DNA of 21,379 nt from an uncultured Collinsella sp. (GTDB lineage Bacteria > Actinomycetota > Coriobacteriia > Coriobacteriales > Coriobacteriaceae). This document shows positions 15,962-21,379 of the stretch, in pieces. A program made the position numbers and the translations under genes. Below the pieces are notes generated by a model that worked only from the letters and a program-made list of their open reading frames with translations, had not been told where the DNA came from and ran no database searches. Location: NCBI GenBank assembly GCA_900544065.1, contig UQTR01000027.1, forward strand, positions 1-21,379, given 5' to 3'. Numbering within the stretch: the first letter of the stretch is position 1; every line of letters starts with the position of its first letter.

Positions 15962-16012
15962 AGACTCCGCCCAACAAACCCAATCGATTATCAATCAAAA
16001 CCGCGATCAATC

Positions 16013-16576
16013 TTACCCCGCCACACGCATCGGGCGCCCGGCCCCTTCTTGGGAGCTTCTCTCTTCCGCATATTCCATAATGCGACGCGCCGTCTCCCTG
16101 CTCACCTTTGAGTCATCGCCGGCTAAGTATGCGTACACGTTTCCCTTATTCAGATTCAAATCGCGGCAGAGACCGTAGCGCGTTACGCCCGATTCCCCTA
16201 GCGCCCCCAATGTTCTTTTTCGCATCAGGGCGTTGATCCTTCTGTCCGCCACTGGCTTTTCCTTCACCGCTCTATACGCACGCCAAACGTTGGCATAACG
16301 GTTAGGGAGCTCACTTTTGGCGCATAGAGACGCCATGCCACCCGCTTGATCGTACAAGGACAAAACGCCTCGGTAATCCTCTTCCATCCACGAACCCTCG
16401 GATAAACCCAGAACGTATTCGGCTTTTCCTTGCGCCAAAGCGAGCAAAAACAGAGGCTCCGCCACGCGCGGCGCAACCGTCGTCGCCTGCTCAACCAGTT
16501 TTCTAAAACTCAGCGACTGCTGCCCGGACAGCTCTCGGCAATAGCCTTTCAAAAATCCCTCAAAGGTCAGATTCAA
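16013..16576 (-). CDS. HTH protein, putative antitoxin/partner of the nucleotidyltransferase
   Basis: A 187-residue soluble protein. I propose a TTG start at 16576: a perfect AAGGAGG lies 7 nt upstream, and the codon overlaps the TGA of the preceding gene (TTGA), a classic coupled arrangement. A 40-codon-longer frame would overlap the upstream gene. Residues 1-110 are helical and unrecognised. Residues 130-172 (GVTRYGLCRDLNLNKGNVYAYL followed by a basic helix; the first part reads as a helix-turn-helix) look DNA-binding. In AbiE-type and related modules a DNA-binding protein pairs with a nucleotidyltransferase and represses the operon. By position this is the likely antitoxin or regulator, although the gene order (NTase first) is reversed relative to abiEi-abiEii. 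Function is inferred from context. Confidence 0.75.
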   Translation of the reverse strand: MNLTFEGFLKGYCRELSGQQSLSFRKLVEQATTVAPRVAEPLFLLALAQGKAEYVLGLSEGSWMEEDYRGVLSLYDQAGGMASLCAKSELPNRYANVWRAYRAVKEKPVADRRINALMRKRTLGALGESGVTRYGLCRDLNLNKGNVYAYLAGDDSKVSRETARRIMEYAEERSSQEGAGRPMRVAG

Positions 16577-17103
16577 CCGAGCACCTCCTTTTTGTATTGT
16601 CTGTATGCACAGACCATCTCTTGATAGCTTCGCTCCGAAGGCGACGACGCCAGCGCTTCTCCCTCGTCGAATATAAGCCGTTCGAGCAGATCCCAATCAA
16701 GTCGGTCGATAAACGCTCGGCTATGGAGGTCGACGATGTCGTTCGGACGGTAGGCATAGAGCTTCATTACCGCCAGGTCCTCCAAGGATGGCGTAAAGTA
16801 CCTGATAAAACGCGCCCCAATATCTACGGGAATCAAACGATCTTCGTAATTGAATGGCATCTGATTACAATATGCCACCGCCATACCATTCACCTCGGGG
16901 TATCGAGCTATGATCTCGCGGAGGCACCTATCTGCCTCAAACACATCAATGTCATGTGTAACCGACCGATTCGTCACATCGTTTAGCATGAAGGCGCTTC
17001 CTCCCACCAATACAACGCTCGGCCTATCGTCTCGTGGGCCTATTTCCAGCTCCGCCTCTTCATCAATGCCCAAAAGAGTCTGCTCTAAATCCTGCTTATA
17101 CAT
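16573..17103 (-). CDS. DUF6036-like nucleotidyltransferase, putative toxin
   Basis: A 176-residue protein of the DNA polymerase beta-like nucleotidyltransferase superfamily. VVLVGGSAFML (30-40) gives the GGSxF loop, THDIDVF (49-55) the Asp51/Asp53 metal pair, and VDIGARF (93-99) a possible third acidic residue. LEDLAVMKLYAYRPNDIVDL (108-127) matches the K...R..D..D helix typical of AbiEii- and DUF6036-type enzymes. Related toxins modify tRNA or other targets with nucleotides, but the target here is unknown. AGGA lies 6 nt before the ATG. The gene overlaps the following HTH gene and is preceded by an AT-rich promoter with an inverted repeat, and its codons appear less GC-rich than its neighbours, suggesting lateral transfer as a two-gene module. 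Confidence 0.8.
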   Translation of the reverse strand: MYKQDLEQTLLGIDEEAELEIGPRDDRPSVVLVGGSAFMLNDVTNRSVTHDIDVFEADRCLREIIARYPEVNGMAVAYCNQMPFNYEDRLIPVDIGARFIRYFTPSLEDLAVMKLYAYRPNDIVDLHSRAFIDRLDWDLLERLIFDEGEALASSPSERSYQEMVCAYRQYKKEVLG

Positions 17104-17112
17104 AGTAAATCC

Positions 17113-17136
17113 TATTATTATTCATCTTCAATAATA
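17113..17136 (-). promoter_or_regulatory. Operator/promoter-like inverted repeat upstream of the NTase-HTH pair
   Basis: tattatt (17116-17122; also 17113-17119) and aataata (17130-17136) form 7-bp arms around catcttc in an AT-rich block directly upstream of the NTase ATG. The arms contain -10-like TATTAT sequences. It is a plausible autoregulatory site for the HTH partner. The rest of 17137-17226 shows nothing recognisable. Confidence 0.45.
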
Positions 17137-17226
17137 CTATTCAGTCGCACGACAGGACCCACAGGATGCAAGAATTCTACTCGTGGCGATAATCCCTACA
17201 CCCTAGAAGTCCTAATGTGACAAACG

Positions 17227-17649
17227 CTAACTCTCCCAGCCGGCACGGACGGTTGCTACGACATCGCCTAGGCGCTGGCCGAGAGCTGCCAAGTGCTGAA
17301 GCACCTCATTGGGCGAGGCGCCGTTGAGAATGCAGGTGAGCGCATACGAGACCAGGAAAATCGCCGCAAGTCCTAATGGAATGAGCACGATCATCGCTAA
17401 CGTGCGCAGGCGCTGGCCCACGCGGCGGTGACGTGTGCGGCGCTTGTCGAACGCAAGCTCCTGCGCATATGAATCTTGTTGTACGGAATAGTTCTCTGGC
17501 GCCGATCCGCCCGCAGGCGAAACCGCGGGCGTGGCATTTTGCGCAGGGGGCTGGGCGGCTACCCCTTGCATTTGCATCTCCATAAGCCGTTGCTGCTGGC
17601 GCAACATGCGCTCGGCTTGTTGCTGCGGGGTCTCAAGAAACAGATCCAT
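17227..17649 (-). CDS. Small single-pass membrane protein of unknown function
   Basis: A 140-residue protein I do not recognise. Residues 7-30 are a Gln/Met-rich amphipathic segment (QQQAERMLRQQQRLMEMQMQ) likely to form a helix or coiled coil. A Pro/Ala/Ser-rich linker follows, then a strongly basic patch (KRRTRHRRVGQRLR, 69-82), one membrane segment (84-107) and a short tail. The positive patch before the membrane segment predicts an N-in topology. The start is the ATG at 17649, because GAGGAGG lies 5 nt before it; the open frame extends 48 codons further but without support. No terminator was found after it. Confidence 0.75.
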   Translation of the reverse strand: MDLFLETPQQQAERMLRQQQRLMEMQMQGVAAQPPAQNATPAVSPAGGSAPENYSVQQDSYAQELAFDKRRTRHRRVGQRLRTLAMIVLIPLGLAAIFLVSYALTCILNGASPNEVLQHLAALGQRLGDVVATVRAGWES

Positions 17650-17846
17650 GTTGGCCTCCTCAATCGGAGCATTCGACGCTTGCGCCCAGCATCCCGCACC
17701 GCCAAGGCCACGGCAACGCAATCCGTAGCAATAGCTGCAAAGTTTCTTGCTGACAAAAGCTGTCGAAAACCTCAACAACTCCCCCACCAGCACTTTCTTT
17801 GAGCTTTTTTATCGAATGATCTTTTGCCCTTCCGCTAGCCCGCCAA

Positions 17847-17867
17847 CTAACCAAAATCTAACCAAAA
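17847..17867. promoter_or_regulatory. Tandem CTAACCAAAA sites, 11-bp period
   Basis: ctaaccaaaa occurs at 17847-17856 and 17858-17867, one helical turn apart, in the gap upstream of the 17227-17649 gene. Such spacing fits a direct-repeat binding regulator. The remainder of 17650-17894 holds no recognisable gene and must contain the promoter for the downstream small membrane protein. Confidence 0.3.
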
Positions 17868-17894
17868 GCTTGACGAAAATTGTGAAGACCGGGA

Positions 17895-18064
17895 CCCCAC
17901 ACAAAAAGTGCCGCCCCAAAGGGGCGGCACACAAACTTATTATCAGCTTTTCTGTAACGAGCATGCGACGACTCAACGCCGGAGCGCAGGGCGGGGAAAC
18001 CTTTGCCTCGCGCGACCCTGCGAAGCCGTGAGCGCGAGGCAAAGGTTTCCCCGCCCTGCGCTCC
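17895..18064 (-). repeat. 3' long-hairpin/terminator element, copy 1
   Basis: On the minus strand this starts 18 nt after the stop codon of the 18083-18715 gene. A perfect 33-bp stem (17981-18013 with 18032-18064) is capped by the 18-nt loop gaccctgcgaagccgtga (18014-18031, plus-strand reading). A linker (17931-17979) follows that is nearly the same as in copy 2 (18799-18972), including cagcttttctgtaacgagca, with c replacing t in the next base of one copy. It ends in an intrinsic terminator. The stem sequence differs from copy 2 while remaining fully self-complementary. Confidence 0.85.
17903..17930 (-). terminator. Intrinsic terminator within element copy 1
   Basis: gtgccgcccc (17908-17917) pairs with ggggcggcac (17921-17930) around aaa, and five A residues (17903-17907) give a T-tract on the minus strand. 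It terminates the 18083-18715 gene. Confidence 0.9.
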
Positions 18065-18082
18065 GTGGTCGGTGAGGACAGA

Positions 18083-18715
18083 CTACATGCCCGCGAGACC
18101 ACGGGCGGCGGTGGCGCACATAAACGCCAGGACCAGGATTACGAGCGAGCCCGCGATATCGACCAGCACGCCCATTGCACGGCGCTCAAACAGCCAGCTC
18201 TCGAAGTGCGGGGCGACGTTGCGCCAGACACGCCACAACAAGATGCCCATGCCGATGACGCCGGGGATATTGAGCAGCAAAATCTCGGAGCACAAGAGGC
18301 CAATCAGGTTGCCGGCGGCAAAGCCCGCATCGCCCTCGCAGTACTTGCGATAAATCATGTACAGCATGTACGCTACAAACGGCTGCAGACACGCAGAGAT
18401 AAACGTAACCACCATTGAGGGATCCTGAGAAAAGACATCGGTGAGCTTATCCACGCTCGTGGCATCTTTCGAAGCCAAGAACAAGCCAATGACCACCACG
18501 GGCACCACGCCCAAGATAACCTCGACCAGAGTAAACAACTTAGCAGTCAGATCCTCGCTAGCCGTATTGAGGTGAGGCGCCCACTCAGGATGAGCATGCG
18601 CACCGACCTTCTTCTCCTTATCGGCACGCGCGGCCTTACCGCTCTCATCAACCACGCGATGAGGATCGAGACGGGTCCCCGCCGCAGCCACCCGAGCCCG
18701 AGACTTCTTACCCAT
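18083..18715 (-). CDS. Multi-pass membrane protein of unknown function
   Basis: A 210-residue protein I cannot place in a family. A hydrophilic, basic N-terminus of about 55 residues (many Lys/Arg/His) precedes roughly four to five membrane segments (about 61-82, 101-124, 133-165 and 183-205). A short cytosolic or external loop, KYCEGDAGFAAGN, separates two of them. The ATG at 18715 is taken as start, with a weak GGGG upstream; a GTG five codons earlier is possible. The gene is flanked on both sides by related 170-174 bp hairpin-terminator elements: copy 1 is its own 3' end, copy 2 belongs to the rubrerythrin gene upstream. Confidence 0.78.
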   Translation of the reverse strand: MGKKSRARVAAAGTRLDPHRVVDESGKAARADKEKKVGAHAHPEWAPHLNTASEDLTAKLFTLVEVILGVVPVVVIGLFLASKDATSVDKLTDVFSQDPSMVVTFISACLQPFVAYMLYMIYRKYCEGDAGFAAGNLIGLLCSEILLLNIPGVIGMGILLWRVWRNVAPHFESWLFERRAMGVLVDIAGSLVILVLAFMCATAARGLAGM

Positions 18716-18798
18716 ACAAAAACACCCCACAACAGGAAATAAACTAAAACGCCACTACCCAGTGTACCCCACCCATGAACGGTGCCGTCCCAACCAGT

Positions 18799-18972
18799 CC
18801 CCACAAAAAAACGTGCCGCCCCAAAAGGGGCGGCACACAAACTTTAATATCAGCTTTTCTGTAACGAGCACGCGACGACCCAAAGCGGGCCGGGAGGGCC
18901 GGACTACCTTCCCTCAACGCGACCCTGCGAAGCCGTGAGCGAGGAGGGAAGGTAGTCCGGCCCTCCCGGCCC
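18799..18972 (-). repeat. 3' long-hairpin/terminator element, copy 2
   Basis: On the minus strand this starts 21 nt after the rubrerythrin stop. A perfect 29-bp stem (18887-18915 with 18944-18972) is followed by a 2-nt mismatch and 3 more pairs (cgc 18918-18920 with gcg 18939-18941), capped by the same 18-nt loop as copy 1 (18921-18938). The linker and terminator also match copy 1. The stem arms differ from copy 1 at many positions, yet both arms have changed together. Confidence 0.85.
18805..18836 (-). terminator. Intrinsic terminator within element copy 2 (rubrerythrin)
   Basis: gtgccgcccc (18813-18822) pairs with ggggcggcac (18827-18836) around aaaa, preceded on the plus strand by an A-rich tract (18805-18811) that is a T-tract in the transcript. 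The stem is identical to that of copy 1. Confidence 0.9.
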
Positions 18973-18993
18973 AGCTCACGCTAGCGCTAAGCG

Positions 18994-19533
18994 CTAGTAG
19001 TTCACCACCTGCTCCTCAAAGTACGCCTTCGGGTGGTTACAAACCGGGCACGCCTCGGGCGCCTCGGCGCCCAGATGCAGGTGCCCGCAGTTCAGGCATT
19101 TCCACACCTTTACGCCCTCACGCTCAAACACCTCGCCCGACTCAATGCGCTCGACAAGCTTGTTGTAGCGCTCCTCGTGAGCCTGCTCGACAGCACCGAC
19201 GCCACGGAACTTCTCGGCGATCTCGGTAAAGCCCTCCTCCTCGGCGGTCTTGGCGAACTCGTCGTACATCGTGGTCCACTCGTAGTTCTCGCCCGCAGCG
19301 GCATCACGCAAGTTGTCCAGGGTGTCGGGAACGGCGCCGTCATGCAGATACTTAAACCACAGCTTGGCGTGCTCGGACTCGTTGCCTGCGGTCTCGGCAA
19401 AGATATTCGAGATCTGAACGTAGCCATCCTTCTTGGCCTTAGATGCGTAGTAGCGATACTTGGTATGCGCCTGGGACTCACCGGCAAAAGCGGTCTCGAG
19501 GTTCTTCTTGGTTTGAGAGTTCTCAAAATCCAT
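18994..19533 (-). CDS. rbr: Rubrerythrin
   Basis: A 179-residue non-haem diiron peroxidase that reduces hydrogen peroxide to water in anaerobes, taking electrons from NAD(P)H via rubredoxin-type partners. The N-terminal ferritin-like four-helix domain has Glu19 (AGES), the ExxH pair ESEH (52-55) and VEQAHEERY with Glu116/His119, plus GENYEWTTMYDEF supplying further carboxylates. The C-terminal rubredoxin-like domain holds CLNCGHLHLGAEAPEACPVC (146-165), a FeCys4 site. The ATG at 19533 gives the usual MDFENSQTKKNL start, with AAGGGAAG upstream; an ATG seven codons earlier is less likely. It lies downstream of an Rrf2 regulator and a MutY-like gene, in a stress-response setting. Its 3' end carries hairpin element copy 2. 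Confidence 0.97.
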   Translation of the reverse strand: MDFENSQTKKNLETAFAGESQAHTKYRYYASKAKKDGYVQISNIFAETAGNESEHAKLWFKYLHDGAVPDTLDNLRDAAAGENYEWTTMYDEFAKTAEEEGFTEIAEKFRGVGAVEQAHEERYNKLVERIESGEVFEREGVKVWKCLNCGHLHLGAEAPEACPVCNHPKAYFEEQVVNY

Positions 19534-19645
19534 AGGTGTACTTCCCTTCAACATGCCGCCCGTAGGCTTCGAGCGGCCTTGTCTTTAGGATGCCCTCAAG
19601 CCGAGAATTTAAACCTTACAATCCTCTTCTTCAGATTCGGGTTGG

Positions 19646-20551
19646 TTACACGCTTAGCCATCGGTCACCCTCGGAGCGGCAAAAGCCCTCGCGCTCCAAG
19701 TCGGCCAAAATGTCTGCGACAAGATCGTGATCGACCGGCTCGCGACCTGCCGCCGCCTCCATTTCGTTGACGCCCGCCACGGCCTCGGCGAGTGTGATGC
19801 CCGCCGGCCGCCCATCGCGCGCAGCCAGCAGCATGCGCACAATATGGGCGCGCTTTTGACGGCGCGAGCCCTCAAACTTAGACTGACGGCTATAGCTCGC
19901 CGAACGCCTGGACGGATTGGGCAGCGTCTTCTTAAGATACGCGCCATAATCCAGCAGCGCGTAATACCATGCGCGCGGTGTGTCGGCATCGTCTTGAGGC
20001 GCGGCAAAGGGCGCAATCTCATCCACCGCCGCACCAGGGGCCGCCGGACAGGCGGCCTGAATCAGCGGCACCAGCTCGCGATCGGGAACGGCCGGCACGT
20101 CGGGAAAGAAATGATGCAGAAAGACCGTGCGCACGTTGGTCTCCAGATACACACCCGGCAGATCAAACGCAAACGACCGGATGCCCTGCGCCGTCGCCGG
20201 GCCGATGCCAGGCAGCGCGACCAGATCGCGCGTCTCACGTGGAAACTCCCCACCCCAGTCTTCCATAACGCACTGAGCAGCTCTGTGAAGCGCCAGGGCA
20301 CGCCGATTGTAGCCCATCCCCTGCCAGGCATCCAAAACGTCGGAAGGAGCGGCCTGGGCGAGCGCCTGCACGGTCGGAAAGCGGTCGAGCCACGCGGGCA
20401 TACGCGTCTCCACACGCGGCACCTGCGTTTGCTGCAGCATAACCTCGGAAAGCCAAATAATGTACGGGTCGCGCGTGCGGCGCCACGGAAGGTCGCGATA
20501 ACGCAAGACCCCTTCCGAACGAATCATCGAACGAAAGGGGTCCTGAATCAT
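19646..20551 (-). CDS. MutY-like adenine DNA glycosylase, clusterless and divergent
   Basis: A 301-residue HhH-GPD glycosylase. LPWRRTRDPYIIWLSEVMLQ (21-40) and the following QTQV are MutY hallmarks, with Glu36 at the catalytic glutamate position. The helix-hairpin-helix is LPGIGPATAQGI (113-124). The following catalytic aspartate position (LDGNV in E. coli MutY) reads LETNV, so it is Glu137. The four cysteines of the 4Fe-4S cluster are missing: the expected region reads ALLDYGAYLKKTLPNPSRRS and is followed by SKFEGSRRQKRAHIV. There is no C-terminal NUDIX-like domain for 8-oxoG recognition; the last ~60 residues resemble a small winged helix. It may excise adenine opposite 8-oxoG, but activity and substrate could differ. 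AAGGAG lies 7 nt before the ATG, and the gene starts 21 bp after the Rrf2 stop, so the two are likely an operon. Confidence 0.85.
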   Translation of the reverse strand: MIQDPFRSMIRSEGVLRYRDLPWRRTRDPYIIWLSEVMLQQTQVPRVETRMPAWLDRFPTVQALAQAAPSDVLDAWQGMGYNRRALALHRAAQCVMEDWGGEFPRETRDLVALPGIGPATAQGIRSFAFDLPGVYLETNVRTVFLHHFFPDVPAVPDRELVPLIQAACPAAPGAAVDEIAPFAAPQDDADTPRAWYYALLDYGAYLKKTLPNPSRRSASYSRQSKFEGSRRQKRAHIVRMLLAARDGRPAGITLAEAVAGVNEMEAAAGREPVDHDLVADILADLEREGFCRSEGDRWLSV

Positions 20552-20572
20552 GGCTATGCTCCTTATGCGGCG

Positions 20573-21058
20573 CTATTCCTCCCGGCAAGCGCACGTACAG
20601 GTGGCGTACTCGGGAAACGCATCGCGGTCGGCGAACTTGGAATCGACGGCCGGGAACTGGCGGTGAGCGACGATATCGCCCAGCGAAACGGAATCGAGGT
20701 AGTCGCGCATCAGCGCTTGAGCTCCGGCCCACAGGGGATGATAGCAGCACGTGCCCATGCGCGCACAGTCGCCATCGGGCGCGGTGCAATCATTCATAAC
20801 CATAGGGCCCTGAACGGCCTCGACGACCTGACGAATGGTGACGTCGTCCGGGCTAACCTTAAGACGCATGCCGCCATGGACGCCACGCAGGCTCTCCACA
20901 ATACCGGCCTGAACCAAACCATGCTGGATCGAACGAGCAAACGAATACGGGACATTGACCTCTTCGGCGGCGGTGCGAACAGAAAGCAGACGCTCCGGGT
21001 CCTCGGCAAGCATCGCGAGCATGCGAAGGGCGTAATCGGTCTTCCTCGATATGTCCAT
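20573..21058 (-). CDS. Rrf2-family transcriptional regulator, likely Fe-S (NsrR/IscR-like)
   Basis: A 161-residue regulator. The N-terminal winged helix (MDISRKTDYALRMLAMLAED through GGMRLKVSPDDVTI, about 1-75) is typical of Rrf2 proteins. The cluster-binding loop has Cys91, Cys98 and Cys104 (with an adjacent Cys105), close to the C-x5-7-C-x5-C spacing of NsrR and IscR. A further Cys-rich tail, CTCACREE, ends the protein. Known relatives sense nitric oxide, iron-sulfur status or redox state, and the exact signal here is inferred only. AAGGGG lies about 6 nt before the ATG. It leads a probable two-gene unit with the MutY-like gene, and rubrerythrin follows, so control of oxidative or nitrosative defence is plausible. 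Confidence 0.92.
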   Translation of the reverse strand: MDISRKTDYALRMLAMLAEDPERLLSVRTAAEEVNVPYSFARSIQHGLVQAGIVESLRGVHGGMRLKVSPDDVTIRQVVEAVQGPMVMNDCTAPDGDCARMGTCCYHPLWAGAQALMRDYLDSVSLGDIVAHRQFPAVDSKFADRDAFPEYATCTCACREE

Positions 21059-21170
21059 TTTTCCCCTTTCAAGGAATAGGAACAGCCCGAACGAGCTCCG
21101 GAGCCGAGCTTACGTCGAGACGTCAATGACCGTATGGACGCCCAAATAGCAAAACGGGTGCCCGCTGAAT

Positions 21171-21203
21171 GCCGTTTTTGAAGCCTCTTGCATCAAAAAC
21201 GGC
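21171..21203. repeat. Perfect 11-bp inverted repeat in the Rrf2 leader
   Basis: gccgtttttga (21171-21181) and tcaaaaacggc (21193-21203) pair perfectly around an 11-nt loop. It lies between a candidate promoter (21218-21246) and the rrf2 start. It could be an operator, a leader hairpin, or a weak terminator. Confidence 0.5.
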
Positions 21204-21217
21204 CCACAGTGCAACTG

Positions 21218-21262
21218 AGTATAACCTAATCCCCTGCTTCGTTGAACTGGTGTTGCGCAACA
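21218..21262 (-). promoter_or_regulatory. Candidate rrf2 promoter with palindrome TGTTGCGCAACA, site 2
   Basis: On the minus strand, -35 TTCAAC (21241-21246) and -10 TATACT (21218-21223) are 17 bp apart. The palindrome (21251-21262) abuts the upstream side of the -35. The same 12-mer is at 11897-11908. The -35 is a poor match to consensus, so activator or repressor control is possible. Confidence 0.5.
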
Positions 21263-21379
21263 AACGCCTTGTTTGAGTACATGCCTCAAACGGAGCTTGT
21301 CCGGGAATTGGAAGGATTTGGTTTGGCTCTGTTAGACCAGGATTGACATATATGTGTCCCCACGGTGCCATATCGTTGA
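21263..21379. other. Non-coding right end of window
   Basis: No gene is supported here. A short perfect palindrome, ACATATATGT (21347-21356), overlaps a TTGACA hexamer (21343-21348), which could be a plus-strand -35 element for a gene beyond the window, but no convincing -10 follows at the right distance. Confidence 0.3.

Noticed and set aside
17895..18972. The paired hairpin elements as ends of a transposon carrying the membrane protein gene
   Set aside because: Both copies are in direct orientation, each sits right after a stop codon and contains that gene's terminator, and no transposase is present.
21123..21371. 82-codon minus-strand frame at the right end
   Set aside because: It runs across the predicted rrf2 promoter and inverted repeat, has no clear ribosome site and no recognisable domain.
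1..21379. CRISPR arrays, tRNA or rRNA genes, insertion sequences
   Set aside because: No regularly spaced direct repeats, tRNA cloverleaf with CCA-like end, rRNA signature or transposase-like protein was recognised on either strand.

Overview
The window is a GC-rich bacterial chromosomal segment with short intergenic gaps, Shine-Dalgarno-led genes and almost every gene on the minus strand. The gene set and protein style (clusterless MutY-like glycosylase, NsrR/IscR-like Rrf2 regulator, rubrerythrin, FrlB-like SIS protein with a GntR/UTRA regulator) fit a gut anaerobic actinobacterium of the Coriobacteriia, most likely Collinsella or a close relative. That assignment is an inference from protein flavour; no rRNA gene is present to confirm it.

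Layout from left to right. (1) 1-2037: an FrlB-like sugar-phosphate deglycase/isomerase (minus) diverges from its probable GntR/UTRA repressor (plus). The gap between them carries three related GCATACAA operator-like sites. (2) 2038-2433: non-coding, dominated by a 123-bp multi-branched palindrome. (3) 2434-5037: GNAT acetyltransferase, low-specificity threonine aldolase with a strong terminator, and a PAP2 membrane phosphatase. (4) 5253-8885: mfd, the transcription-repair coupling factor, with a terminator-like hairpin just ahead of its start codon. (5) 8983-10739: an ATP-grasp gene related to glutathionylspermidine synthases, bracketed by 45-bp direct repeats. (6) 10784-14480: zinc-ribbon membrane protein, endonuclease III and an ABC exporter. 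(7) 14606-17103: rmuC, preceded by a translationally coupled nucleotidyltransferase/HTH pair that looks like an AbiE-type toxin-antitoxin or defence module and is AT-richer in its promoter. (8) 17227-18715: two small membrane proteins of unknown function. (9) 18994-21058: rubrerythrin, a divergent MutY-like glycosylase and an Rrf2 regulator with three spaced cysteines. This looks like an oxidative or nitrosative stress neighbourhood.

DNA maintenance is a recurring theme (Mfd, Nth, RmuC, MutY-like), but these genes appear to sit in separate transcription units. The most unusual content is non-coding. Two related 170-174 bp elements sit immediately 3' of two different minus-strand genes (17895-18064 and 18799-18972). 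Each has a perfect stem of about 30 bp whose sequence differs between the copies, an identical 18-nt loop, a conserved linker and a shared intrinsic terminator. Other structured or repeated intergenic sequences are a conserved 3' box after both the SIS gene and mfd, the 123-bp palindrome, the 45-bp repeats, and a 12-bp perfect palindrome present twice upstream of genes.

No tRNA, rRNA, CRISPR array, transposase or integrase was recognised.
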